Origin: Actinomycetota bacterium
Lineage (GTDB): Bacteria; Actinomycetota; Thermoleophilia; Gaiellales; Gaiellaceae
DNA length: 64,000 bases
Assembly (NCBI GenBank): GCA_005884575.1
Contig: VAWW01000013.1
Span: 62,001 to 126,000, forward strand
Direction of reading: 5' to 3'
The translations under genes were made by a program, and so were the position numbers. The notes under the pieces were generated by a model, which was not told the DNA's origin, did not search any database, and worked only from the letters and a program-made list of their open reading frames with translations. Positions 19,029 through 27,309 of the stretch are shown here, one piece after another (the stretch's first letter is position 1; every line of letters starts with the position of its first letter).

Positions 19029-20179
19029 CGCAGCTCGAAGCGGGTGGGCGCCGTCGCGGCCGGCGGCGGCAGCTCGAGCGGCGCGGCGCCCGGAACGATC
19101 GCGCCGAGGATCACTGCGCGCGACGCGCCGGTGCAGCTCGGGATCGCACCGGCGAGGCCGTTCGCGGTCAGGAACCCGATCAGCGCGATCATCAGCGCCT
19201 CCTTCGCCTCGGACGGGACGCCGAGCTCGTCCACGGTGCGGAGCTCGACATCGGGGAGCCGCTCGCGGAGCCCGTCCATGATCGCGACGTTCTGCGTCCC
19301 TCCGCCCGAGGCGATCACCGTCTCGACGCCGTGCCGGACGAGCTCGCGCGCGACGGTCTCCACGGTCAGCGAGGCGAGTGTCGCGAGCAGGTCGTCGCCC
19401 GTCCGCTCTGCGTGTGCGCGCAGGTAGGCGGCGTTGAAGAGCTCCTTGCCCGTCGACTTCGGCGCCGCGAGCGCGTAGAACGGCTCGGCGAGCAGGCGGT
19501 CGAGGAGCGCCTCGTCGACCGCGCCGCGGGCGGAGCGCTCGCCGCCGCGGTCGTACGACAGCTCCCCGTTCGTCGCGGCCAGCATCGCGGCGTCGAGCAG
19601 CGCGTTCGCCGGCCCCGTGTCGTACGCGATCGGCTCCGCGCTCGGGCGGACGACGGTGATGTTCGCGATCCCGCCGAGGTTCAGCGCGGCGGCGGTTCGG
19701 GACGAGCCGCTGAGCAGCAGGACGTCGAAGATGCTTGCGAGCGGTGCGCCGTGCCCGCCGGCCGCGATGTCGCGGATGCGGAGGTCGGCGACGACCGGCA
19801 AGCCGGTCCGGTCGGCGATCCACGCGGGCTGGCCGAGCTGAAGCGTGCCGCGCGCCGTTGGCCCGTCGACCCAGTGGTACACGGTCTGCCCGTGCGAGGC
19901 GACGAGATCGGCCGCGCCGTCCGGGAGGCGGGTGAGCAGCTCGGTGGCGGCCTCGGCGAACGCCCGGCCGATCTCGGTGTCGAGCTTGCAGACCTCCTCG
20001 ATCGTCGTCTGCGCCGGCGGAAGGGCGTCGACGAGCCGGCTGCGCAGCTCCGGCGCATAGGGCGTGCTGCTCTTGGCCAGCAGCTTGGCGGAGACGACCT
20101 CACCGTCCAGCTCGAAGTCGGCGGCCGCGGCTTCGATCGCGTCGTGCGAAGTACCGGAGATCAGACCGAGCACCCTCAT
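19025..20179 (-). CDS. anmK: Anhydro-N-acetylmuramic acid kinase
   Basis: A 384-residue ASKHA-fold kinase that opens the 1,6-anhydro ring of anhydroMurNAc while phosphorylating it to MurNAc-6-phosphate with ATP. Visible are the ATP loop GLISGTSHDAIEAA at the N terminus, SHGQTVYHW (about 95-103), the catalytic-region loop PVVADLRIRDIAAGGHGAPLA, LNLGGIANITV, DTGPANALLD and the C-terminal ASGGGTQN. It acts just before MurQ in the peptidoglycan-sugar route. Its ATG overlaps the murQ stop (ATGA). Its presence implies that lytic-transglycosylase products (1,6-anhydro muropeptides or the free sugar) reach the cytoplasm. Confidence 0.93.
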
Positions 20180-21066
20180 GTGAGCGCCCTGCGCAAGTCA
20201 CGGCCGCAGGCCTCGAGCCGTTCGCGCGCGTCGCGGGCGTCGAGGCCGCTCAGGAGCATCACGATCGCCGTCTTCGCATCGCCGTCGGCGGCGGCGAGCG
20301 CCGCTTCCGCGTCGGCCGGCGCGGCGTCCGCGGCCTGCGCGACGATGCGCACCGCTCGCGCGCGCAGCTTCTCGTTCGTCGCGCGGACGTCGACCATCAG
20401 GTTGCCGAACGTCTTGCCGACCTTCACCATCGCGATCGTCGAGAGCATGTTCAGGACGAGCTTCTGCGCCGTCGCCGCCTTCAGGCGCGTCGAGCCGGCG
20501 ATGAACTCCGGCCCGACCACCACCTCGATCGGGATGTCCACCGCGGAGCTGAGCGGTGCTTCCTCGTTGCACGCGAGCCCGACGACGACGGCGCCCCGCG
20601 CGCGTGCGTGCGCGGCGGCGCCGAGCACGTACGGCGTGCGGCCGCTCGCCGAGATCGCGACGACTGCGTCGTCCGGGCCGACGCCGAGCCGCTCGAGGTC
20701 GTGCGCGCCCGCGTCGGCATCGTCCTCCGCGCCCTCCTGCGCGTCGGCGAACGCCTGCGTCCCGCCGGCCATCACGGCGACCACGCGATCCGTGTCGAAG
20801 GTGGGGCCGCATTCGGCCGCGTCGAGGATCCCGAGCCGTCCCGCGGTGCCGGCGCCGACGTAGACGAGCCGGCCGCCGCGCGCGAGCCGCTCAGCGACCG
20901 CGTCGACGGCGGCCGCGATCGAGGACGCGGCGGCGGCGACCGCGGCGGGGACGCGCGCGTCCTCGTCGTTCATCAACCGGACGAGGTCGGCGGTCGGCGC
21001 GCGGTCGATCTCCTTCAGCTCGGGGCGCACCGCCTCGGTGACGAGCTGATCGAAGCGCTCAGTCAT
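20176..21066 (-). CDS. murQ: N-acetylmuramic acid 6-phosphate etherase
   Basis: A 296-residue SIS-fold enzyme that cleaves the D-lactyl ether of MurNAc-6-phosphate to give GlcNAc-6-phosphate and D-lactate. Visible are VYVGAGTAGRLGILDAAECGPTF (about 69-91) with the catalytic Glu in DAAEC, VVAISASGRTPYVLGA (sugar-phosphate loop) and the C-terminal VDVRATNEKLRARA. Length matches the family. The ATG at 21066 overlaps the oppC stop by 8 bp. It sits between the transporter permeases and anmK, so the pathway order AnmK, MurQ, NagA is encoded on one message with its importer. Confidence 0.94.
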   Translation of the reverse strand: MTERFDQLVTEAVRPELKEIDRAPTADLVRLMNDEDARVPAAVAAAASSIAAAVDAVAERLARGGRLVYVGAGTAGRLGILDAAECGPTFDTDRVVAVMAGGTQAFADAQEGAEDDADAGAHDLERLGVGPDDAVVAISASGRTPYVLGAAAHARARGAVVVGLACNEEAPLSSAVDIPIEVVVGPEFIAGSTRLKAATAQKLVLNMLSTIAMVKVGKTFGNLMVDVRATNEKLRARAVRIVAQAADAAPADAEAALAAADGDAKTAIVMLLSGLDARDARERLEACGRDLRRALT

Positions 21067-21937
21067 TGCGCCGGGTTGGATCGAGGGCGTCGCGCAGGCC
21101 GTCGCCGAGCAGGTTGAGCCCGACGACGGCGAGCGTGATGAACACCGCCGGCCCGGCGAGCGTCCACCACGCAGTCGCGGCGAGCGCGCGGGCATCGCTC
21201 ACCATCAGTCCGAGCGACGCCTCCGGCGGTTGCGTGCCGAGGCCGAGGAAGCTGAGGCCCGACTCGGTGAGGATCGCCCACGACAGCGAGAGCGTCACCT
21301 GGACGATCACCGGCGAGGCCACGTTCGGGACGATGTGACGGAAGAGCAGGCGCGGCGACGAGAAGCCGAGCACGCGCCCGGCGCGGATGAAGTCGGCATC
21401 CTGGAGGGCGAGCACCGGGCCGCGCGCGACCCGCGCGAAGATCGGCACGTAGACGATGGCGATCGCGATCGCCGTGTTGAACCAGCCGGAGCCGAGCGCG
21501 CTGACGATCGCGAGCGCGAGCAGGATCGCCGGGAACGCGAAGAGCACGTCGCTGACGCGCATCACGATCGCGTCGACCCAGCCGCCGAAGAAGCCGGCCG
21601 CGACTCCGGCGACCGTCCCGATCGTCCCCGCGATCGCGACGGAGACGAGCGCGACCTGGAGCGACGCCTTCACGCCCTCGACGCAGCGCGAGAAGATGTC
21701 GCGGCCGAACTGGTCGGTGCCGAGCCGGTACTTCGACGAGGGCCCGAGCAGCCGGTCGAGCGGATGCTGCGACACCGGGTCGTACGGCAGCACGTGGACG
21801 AGCGCCGCGAACGCGCCCACGAGCAGGAGCGCCGTGATCACGGCGCCGATCCGGCCGCTCGGGCTACGGAGCAGGCGCGCGGCCCAGCCGCTGCGGGCCG
21901 CTCCGGCAACGGGCAGCTCGAGGACGGTCTCGGTCAC
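21059..21937 (-). CDS. ABC transporter permease, OppC type (muropeptide operon)
   Basis: A 292-residue permease. GTG at 21937 (GTGA overlap with oppB) gives the N terminus MTETVLELPVAGAARSGWAARLL, then a membrane helix (RIGAVITALLLVGAFAALVHVLPYDP is the region), the OppC motif GTDQFGRDIFSR and five further helices. The coupling loop is DFIRAGRVLGFSSPRLLFRHIVPN and the C terminus LLGDGLRDALDPTRRND. The opening TExxxELP resembles that of the upstream OppB protein, which helps fix both starts. Confidence 0.9.
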   Translation of the reverse strand: MTETVLELPVAGAARSGWAARLLRSPSGRIGAVITALLLVGAFAALVHVLPYDPVSQHPLDRLLGPSSKYRLGTDQFGRDIFSRCVEGVKASLQVALVSVAIAGTIGTVAGVAAGFFGGWVDAIVMRVSDVLFAFPAILLALAIVSALGSGWFNTAIAIAIVYVPIFARVARGPVLALQDADFIRAGRVLGFSSPRLLFRHIVPNVASPVIVQVTLSLSWAILTESGLSFLGLGTQPPEASLGLMVSDARALAATAWWTLAGPAVFITLAVVGLNLLGDGLRDALDPTRRND

Positions 21938-22968
21938 AGCTCGCGCACCCGCGGGTCGATGCGGCGGTAGAGCAGGTCGGTCAGGAAGTTGACGAGCACG
22001 AAGGCCGCCGCGATCACGAGCACCGTGCTCTGCACGACCGCGTACTCCCGCTCGCCGATCGCGCTCAGCACCTGCCGGCCGAGCCCGGGCAGCGCGAAGA
22101 TCTGCTCGACGATCACCGCGCCGCCGAGCAGGTAGCCGAACTGAATGCCGACGATCGTGACGATCGGGATCAGCGCGTTGTGCAGCACGTGCCGGATCGC
22201 GATGCGGCGCGGATCGAGTCCCTTGCCGCGCGCGGTGCGAACGAAGTCGCGGCTCGACACCTCGATCACCGCCGAGCGCGTCGTCCGCATCACCGGCGCC
22301 GCGAGCCCGAAGCCGAGCACCGCGGCCGGGAAGATCATCTGCTGGAAGTTCGTCCACGGGTCGTCCCACGGCGTCCGGTAGTCCCCGCCGTTCGGGAAGT
22401 AGTTGAACTTCGTCGCGACGATCGTGACGACGGCCGTCGCGAGGACGAAGCTCGGCACCGACAGGCCGAGCAGGCCGATCGACTGGCCCGTCGTGTCGCG
22501 GATCCCGTTCGGCCGCGACGCGGCGAGCGTGCCGAGGAGCACGCCGGCGATCGAGCCGAAGATCGTGGAGAGCAGCGCCAGCTCCACGGTCACCGGCAGC
22601 GCCGACCGCGTCATCGACGAGACCGAGGCGCCGGTCGAGAGCGAGATCCCGAGGTTCCCCTGCAGGACGCTCCAGATCCACGAGAAGTACTGCCGCCACA
22701 GCGGCTGGTCGATCCCGTAGTAGTGCTCCAGCGCGACCTTCTGCGCGTGATTAAGCACGCCAGTCTCGGTGCCGAACTGGGCGTTGATCGCGTTGCCCGG
22801 AACGACGCGCAGGACGATGAAGACGAGGATCGAGACGCCGACGAGCGTCAGCAGCGATCCGAGCAGGCGGCGCAGGAGCCGGTGGCGGTAGAGGCGCGCG
22901 GTCCAGCCGACGCGCGGTCGGTCCTCGTCCAGCAGGAGCGCGGGGAGTTCGATGATCGGTTCGGTCAA
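21934..22968 (-). CDS. ABC transporter permease, OppB type (muropeptide operon)
   Basis: A 344-residue permease with the OppB arrangement: membrane helix RRLLGSLLTLVGVSILVFIVLRVVPGNA, an extracytoplasmic domain, then five helices with coupling loop DFVRTARGKGLDPRRIAIRHVLHNAL and end LLYRRIDPRVREL. I prefer the TTG at 22968 because the product then begins MTEPIIELP, matching the N terminus of the partner OppC protein. A GTG at 23019 would add 17 residues and lies 12 bp after the binding-protein stop. Neither has a strong ribosome site. Confidence 0.87.
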   Translation of the reverse strand: MTEPIIELPALLLDEDRPRVGWTARLYRHRLLRRLLGSLLTLVGVSILVFIVLRVVPGNAINAQFGTETGVLNHAQKVALEHYYGIDQPLWRQYFSWIWSVLQGNLGISLSTGASVSSMTRSALPVTVELALLSTIFGSIAGVLLGTLAASRPNGIRDTTGQSIGLLGLSVPSFVLATAVVTIVATKFNYFPNGGDYRTPWDDPWTNFQQMIFPAAVLGFGLAAPVMRTTRSAVIEVSSRDFVRTARGKGLDPRRIAIRHVLHNALIPIVTIVGIQFGYLLGGAVIVEQIFALPGLGRQVLSAIGEREYAVVQSTVLVIAAAFVLVNFLTDLLYRRIDPRVREL

Positions 22969-23031
22969 GGAGCGCCTGGCACCGTACGTGCCGGAGCCGC
23001 GCCGCGGCGGCCCCGGCACGAAGCGGGACGT

Positions 23032-24576
23032 CTACGAGAGCGAGGTCTGCCGGAGGTATTGCAGCGAGCCGTTCGGCATCGGGACGAAGCCGTGGACCTT
23101 GCTCGTCGTCACGCGGTAGTCGTAGGAGCTGAACAGCCACACCCAAGCCGCCTGGCCCTCGAGCAGCTTCGTGATGTTCCGGTAGACGGCCTTCCGCTGC
23201 TTCACGTTGTCCGTCGCGCGACCCTGTGCGAACAGCTGGTCGAGCTTCGGCGACGAGAAGCCGGCAACCTTGTTGAGGCTCCCCGTGGAGGTGAAATAGC
23301 GGTTGTACATCGTGTCCGGATCGACGCGGCCGCCGTTCAGGGCGATCGCGGCGTCGAAGTCCGCCGCCAGCCAGCGCTTGACGTACGTGCCGGCGTCGAG
23401 CACCTGCAGGTCGAGATTGATCCCGACCTTCTTCAGCTGCGCCTGCGCGCTCTGCGCCTCGTTGACGGCCGTCGCGTACTCGCCGGTCTCGACGATCGTC
23501 TGGATCGTGAAGCCTTCCGGCATCCCTGCGGCTTTCAGGAACCGCTTCGCCTTGGCGAGGTTCGGTGTCGGACAGGGACGGTCGGCGTTCGGGTTCGAGC
23601 GGTAGGCGGGGCTGGTGATCGGGCCGATCACGCTGCCCTCGCCGAGCGCGGCCGAGTCGAGCACTTCCTTCCGGTTGAGCGTGCACTGGATCGCGAGCCG
23701 CGCGAACTGCTTCGTGAGCGGCCCGCGGCGGGCATTTAGCTGGAGCACGTGGTAGTTGAGCGACGGCGTCCGGTAGACCTTCAAGCCGCCGCCCTTCACC
23801 TGGCGCGCGACGAGCGGGTCGCTGATCAGGCCGAGCTGCACCTGGTTCGCGCGCAGGGCCGAGACGATCGAGCTCTCGTCGGGGATGATCCGGAACTGCA
23901 CCTGAGCGAGTTTCACGGGCTTGCCGTAGTAGCGCGTGTTGGCAGAGAGGTCGAGCGACTGGCCGGGCGTCCACTTGTCGAACTTGAACGGGCCCGTGCC
24001 GTTCGGATTCTTGATGAACGACCCCGACGCGACATCCGCGCTCGAGAGGATCGCGGTGTTGATGTCGGCGAGTGCGGCGAGGATCGGCACGTCCGGCGTG
24101 TTCATGTGCAGGACTACGGTCGTCGGCGCCGGCGTGTCGATGCTCGTGATGGGCGACAGGTTGGAACGCGCGACCGCGGCGGTGGCCGGGTCAAGGATCC
24201 GGTTCAGCGACGCCTTGACGTCGGTCGAGTCGAAACCCGCCCCGTTATGGAACTTGACGTTCTTGCGCAGCTGGAAGGTGAGCGTCTGCGCGCCGTCGGA
24301 GAACTTCCACGAGGTCGCGAGGTCGGGGACGATGTCGAGGCTCGACGTGAGCTGGACGAGCGTCCCGTAGATGAGCTGGAGCGTCTGGACCGACTGGAAC
24401 GCGGTCGCCTTGTGCGGGTCGAACTGGTCGATGTCGGCCGTGCGACCGACGACGAGCTTGCCGCTCGCCGACGAGGTTGCGACGCCTGCGGCCGACGATC
24501 CCACGAGCGCCGCGAAAACCGCGAGCGCCGGAGCGAGCGCGACGAGGGGCAGGCGGCGCAGACTACGCCGATGCAT
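23032..24576 (-). CDS. ABC substrate-binding protein, family 5 (muropeptide operon)
   Basis: A 514-residue solute-binding protein. The ATG at 24576 has GGAG 7 bases upstream and begins MHRRSLRRLPLVALAPALAVF, a Sec signal without lipobox cysteine. Visible features are GKLVVGRTADIDQFDPHKA, KFHNGAGFDSTDVKASLNRIL, NGTGPFKFDKW and C-terminal WVWLFSSYDYRV, all typical of SBP_bac_5. This family includes OppA, MppA (murein tripeptide) and chitooligosaccharide-binding proteins, so GlcNAc-MurNAc saccharides, anhydro-muropeptides or murein peptides are all possible. The following murQ, anmK and nagA favour a MurNAc-containing ligand. A DasR-like box lies 18-33 bp upstream of the start. Confidence 0.9.
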   Translation of the reverse strand: MHRRSLRRLPLVALAPALAVFAALVGSSAAGVATSSASGKLVVGRTADIDQFDPHKATAFQSVQTLQLIYGTLVQLTSSLDIVPDLATSWKFSDGAQTLTFQLRKNVKFHNGAGFDSTDVKASLNRILDPATAAVARSNLSPITSIDTPAPTTVVLHMNTPDVPILAALADINTAILSSADVASGSFIKNPNGTGPFKFDKWTPGQSLDLSANTRYYGKPVKLAQVQFRIIPDESSIVSALRANQVQLGLISDPLVARQVKGGGLKVYRTPSLNYHVLQLNARRGPLTKQFARLAIQCTLNRKEVLDSAALGEGSVIGPITSPAYRSNPNADRPCPTPNLAKAKRFLKAAGMPEGFTIQTIVETGEYATAVNEAQSAQAQLKKVGINLDLQVLDAGTYVKRWLAADFDAAIALNGGRVDPDTMYNRYFTSTGSLNKVAGFSSPKLDQLFAQGRATDNVKQRKAVYRNITKLLEGQAAWVWLFSSYDYRVTTSKVHGFVPMPNGSLQYLRQTSLS

Positions 24577-24593
24577 TGGACTCCTTTGTGACA

Positions 24594-24609
24594 AGTGGAC
24601 TAGACCAAT
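24594..24609. promoter_or_regulatory. DasR-like (dre) operator before the muropeptide operon
   Basis: AGTGGACTAGACCAAT differs at a single central base from the DasR core pattern TGGTCTAGACCA within AxTGGTCTAGACCAxT. It lies in the 70-bp spacer between the family 5 binding-protein gene and the divergent GNAT gene. Read in reverse (ATTGGTCTAGTCCACT) it shares ATTGGnnnAGnCCACT with the two sites at 34699 and 34730. A GntR/HutC-type regulator is encoded at 34765-35505. Confidence 0.72.
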
Positions 24610-24646
24610 CAGGGAACGAGCCGTACAGTTCCACGGCCCATTGGTG

Positions 24647-25153
24647 ATGTCAACGGGAGAACCGTTGCGCCCAGCGGTGCCCGGCGACGCCGCCCGACTC
24701 GGGGAGATCTTCGTCCGGTGCTGGCGGAGCGCCTACCGCGGAGTCGTCGCCGACGAGATCGTCGACGGCCTCGATCCCGCGGTCGTCGCGCGCTGGTGGG
24801 AGCGGCTGCTCGCGGAACACGACGTCATCGTCGCGACGGGGGACGGCGGCGTGCCGGTCGGGATGGCCCGCTACGGGCCGGACCCCGACGACGGGGGCCG
24901 CGGCCACCTGTTCAGCCTCTACGTCGATCCCGACGCAGCGGGTGCCGGCGTCGGGCGGACCCTGATGGGGCACGTCGCAGCGCAACTCGGAGCGGCCGGC
25001 TTCACGACGGCGACGCTGTGGGTGTTCGCCGCGAACGAGCGGGCGATCCGCTTCTATCGCGCCGCCGGCTGGGAGCCGACGGGCGAGGAGCGCGTCGAGG
25101 ACGAGTGGGGCGCGCCAGAGATCCAGCTCGCGACAGAGCTCACACAGCGCTAG
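24647..25153 (+). CDS. GNAT-family N-acetyltransferase
   Basis: A 168-residue acetyltransferase. The GNAT fold is visible from LRPAVPGDAARLGEIFVRCWRSAYRGVV through the beta4 strand HLFSLYVDPDAAGAGVGRTLM, whose AGAGVGRTL forms the acetyl-CoA pyrophosphate loop, to LWVFAANERAIRFYRAAGWEPTGEE. The acceptor cannot be read from sequence. It starts at ATG 24647, divergent from the muropeptide operon across the DasR-like site, so it may share that control. Its stop overlaps the convergent nucleotidyltransferase stop in a CTAG. Confidence 0.88.
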   Translation: MSTGEPLRPAVPGDAARLGEIFVRCWRSAYRGVVADEIVDGLDPAVVARWWERLLAEHDVIVATGDGGVPVGMARYGPDPDDGGRGHLFSLYVDPDAAGAGVGRTLMGHVAAQLGAAGFTTATLWVFAANERAIRFYRAAGWEPTGEERVEDEWGAPEIQLATELTQR

Positions 25154-25617
25154 CTCGTGGCGCCGCGCGCTTCTTCGAGTGCGCGGATATCGATGTGATC
25201 CAGATCGCGGCCGGCCGCGTGCTTCATTGCGATCAGATCGTCGAGTCCGACGTACGCGATTCCCCCCTTGACGACCGCGCGTCCCCGGAGAGTCTCGTAG
25301 CTCCGTGCTCCTTCGACGGCCTGCATCAGGCCCAGCCGCCCATAGCGAGTCGCGAGAAACCAGTTACCGCCCTGGGCGAGCCCGTCGACGTCGAGCTGGA
25401 GCGGCATCTCCTCGAGGGGGAAATCGCCGACGACCAGGCGTTCGAGATTCGCCTCGCTCGGCTCGGGGATGATGTCGACGTCCTTGGTCGCCCGCACGTA
25501 GCCGTGGGCGGCGACTGCCACGCCGCCGATGACGAGGAAGTCGACGTCGTGCTCGCGCAGGACGCGGAGAAGCTCGAGAGGCTGCAACCGCGCCAGTAGC
25601 CGCTGCTCGCCGCTCAT
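25150..25617 (-). CDS. Nucleotidyltransferase-like protein (toxin-type, DUF6036/AbiEii-like)
   Basis: A 155-residue protein with the minimal nucleotidyltransferase core VDFLVIGGVAVAAHGYVRATKDVDIIPEP (about residues 25-53): GG, then DxD binding metal. Later segments (GLDDLIAMKHAAGRDLDHIDI) match the C-terminal helix of AbiEii- or DUF6036-type proteins. Such proteins act as toxins that modify tRNA or other targets, with an antitoxin next door. The start overlaps the XRE gene by 4 bp (ATGA), and the regulator is encoded first, as in many toxin-antitoxin operons. Toxicity is inference. Confidence 0.78.
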   Translation of the reverse strand: MSGEQRLLARLQPLELLRVLREHDVDFLVIGGVAVAAHGYVRATKDVDIIPEPSEANLERLVVGDFPLEEMPLQLDVDGLAQGGNWFLATRYGRLGLMQAVEGARSYETLRGRAVVKGGIAYVGLDDLIAMKHAAGRDLDHIDIRALEEARGATS

Positions 25618-25958
25618 GTCTCCTCAGGCGGCGAGGCCAACGCCGTGAGTGCCTCGCTCAGGGCGGCCTGTTGCGCGATCCGATCTTCGAGCGACAACTC
25701 CTCGTAGTCGCGCCGAAGCTCACGCACCGACGCGTTCGGCCGCGGTCCGGGCACGGCGGCGACCTCGAGGCGCTCGCCCATGACGGCGAGGAGGCGCTCC
25801 AGGGTCGAGACACTCGGCGAGACGACGCCGCGTTCGATCTTCGAGATCTGCCCCTGGCTCGTGCCGGCGCGGCGTGCCAGCGCCTCCTGGTTGAGCCCGT
25901 GCCGTACACGGGACTCTCGAACCAGCCTCGCCGCTCTCACGTGCCAATGATAGCTCAA
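25614..25958 (-). CDS. XRE-family helix-turn-helix regulator (probable antitoxin)
   Basis: A 114-residue protein with an N-terminal lambda-repressor-like HTH: RLVRESRVRHGLNQEALARRAGTSQGQISKIERGVVSPSVSTLERLLAVMG (about residues 10-60), followed by a charged helical tail that could bind the partner toxin. The TTG at 25958 is used here; a GTG at 25940 gives a protein six residues shorter that still contains the full HTH. The palindrome at 25948-25971 covers the TTG, which suits autorepression and leaves the later GTG possible. Confidence 0.78.
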   Translation of the reverse strand: MSYHWHVRAARLVRESRVRHGLNQEALARRAGTSQGQISKIERGVVSPSVSTLERLLAVMGERLEVAAVPGPRPNASVRELRRDYEELSLEDRIAQQAALSEALTALASPPEET

Positions 25959-25971
25959 ATATGAGTTATCA
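25948..25971. promoter_or_regulatory. Palindromic operator of the XRE/nucleotidyltransferase module
   Basis: TGATAGCTCA (25948-25957), AATA, TGAGTTATCA (25962-25971): a 24-bp inverted repeat with one mismatch per arm. It is AT-rich in a very GC-rich region and covers the start of the XRE gene and the last codon of the M20 gene. This is the expected place for antitoxin autoregulation. Confidence 0.6.
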
Positions 25972-27282
25972 GAGCCGTCCGAGCGCGACCAGCGTCTCGC
26001 GCGCGCACGCGATCCCGAGCGGCAGCAGATCGAGCGCGAGGCGCTCGTTCGGCGCGTGCGCGTTGCCGTCCGGCAGGTCGAAGCCGGCCAGGATCGTCGG
26101 GATCCCCTTCGCGGCGAGCGCCGGGACGATCGGCAGCGTGCCGCCGCCGCGGACGAGCCGCGGGCGGACGCCGAGCACGCGCTCGAACGCGTCGAGGCCG
26201 AGTTGCACGGCCTGCGACTCCGGGTCGATCAGGCCGGCGTCGCCCGTCGCGAGGCGCGTCACCTCCAGCTCCGCGCCCGGCGGAACGGCCGCGCGCAGCA
26301 GCCGCTCGAACGCCGCCGCGATCTCCTCGGTGTCCTGGCCCGGCGCGAGCCGGATCGAGACGTTCGCCTCGGCGGCGATCGGGACGATCGTCTTCTGGAG
26401 GTGCGCCGACCCGGAGTCGAGGCCGTGGACGTCGACCGCGGGCTCGGCCCACGTGCGGTGGTAGAAGCGCTCGGCCGCCGCCGCGTCGGCGGGACTCGCG
26501 CCCTGCGCTGCGAGCATCTCGCCTCCGCTCGCGAGCGCCGCCCAGTCGGCGAGCTCCTGCTCGGTCGGCGCCGCGGCGCCGACGCGCAGCTCCGCGGGAA
26601 CGCGACGCACGGCCTCGAGGATGTCGAGCAACGCGTGCGACGCGTTGAGCGCCGCGCCGCCGAACATGCCGGAATGGAGATCGCGGTGGCCGGTGCGAAC
26701 GCGAAGATGGAAGTACGCGAGGCCGCGCGTCGCGACGTTGAAGACCGGGACGCCGCGGCGGTGGAACCCGCTGTCGAACACGATTGCCGCGTCCGCGCCG
26801 CGCTCATCCGCGGCGAGCCACTCGACGAGCGACGTTCCGATCGTCTCCTCCTCGCCGTCGCAGGCGAAGCGGACGTTGACCGGAAGCTCGCCGGCGGCGG
26901 CGAGATCGGCGGCCGCGCGCAGCAGCATGTAGAGCTGGCCCTTGTCGTCGGCCGCGCCGCGCGCGTAGAGCCAACCGTCGCGGACGGTCGCCTCGAACGG
27001 CGGCGAGTCCCAGAGCTCGAGCGGATCGGCCGGCTGCACGTCGAAGTGTCCGTAACAGAGGACCGTGGGCGCGTCGGGCCTCGTAGTGCGCAGCTCGCCG
27101 ACCGCGAGCGGCTCCCCGTTCCAGTCGACGATCTCGGCCTCGCCGCCGGCCGCGCGGACGAACTCGCGCGCCCACTCGCCGGCGCGAAGGACGTCGGCGC
27201 GCGCGGCCGGATCGGCGCTCACGCTCGGAATCGCGAGCCACTCGCGCAGGTCGTCCAGCCAGATCTGCTCGACCTCGGCCAC
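25969..27282 (-). CDS. M20-family dipeptidase
   Basis: A 437-residue metallopeptidase of the M20 (carnosinase/PepV-like) family, hydrolysing dipeptides in the cytoplasm. The first zinc motif is CYGHFDVQP (His and Asp, about 76-84). The bridging region RGAADDKGQ is followed by the catalytic Glu pair in ACDGEEETIG; further ligands are VFDSGFHRRG and the C-terminal PDGNAHAPNERL. A lid domain begins near TRGLAYFHLRVRTGHRDLHSG. It lies head-to-head with a decayed paralogue at 27310. Next to muropeptide uptake genes, a role in cleaving imported peptides is plausible. Confidence 0.92.
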   Translation of the reverse strand: MAEVEQIWLDDLREWLAIPSVSADPAARADVLRAGEWAREFVRAAGGEAEIVDWNGEPLAVGELRTTRPDAPTVLCYGHFDVQPADPLELWDSPPFEATVRDGWLYARGAADDKGQLYMLLRAAADLAAAGELPVNVRFACDGEEETIGTSLVEWLAADERGADAAIVFDSGFHRRGVPVFNVATRGLAYFHLRVRTGHRDLHSGMFGGAALNASHALLDILEAVRRVPAELRVGAAAPTEQELADWAALASGGEMLAAQGASPADAAAAERFYHRTWAEPAVDVHGLDSGSAHLQKTIVPIAAEANVSIRLAPGQDTEEIAAAFERLLRAAVPPGAELEVTRLATGDAGLIDPESQAVQLGLDAFERVLGVRPRLVRGGGTLPIVPALAAKGIPTILAGFDLPDGNAHAPNERLALDLLPLGIACARETLVALGRL

Positions 27283-27309
27283 GACGCGCGAGCGTATCGT
27301 CCGGGCGTC

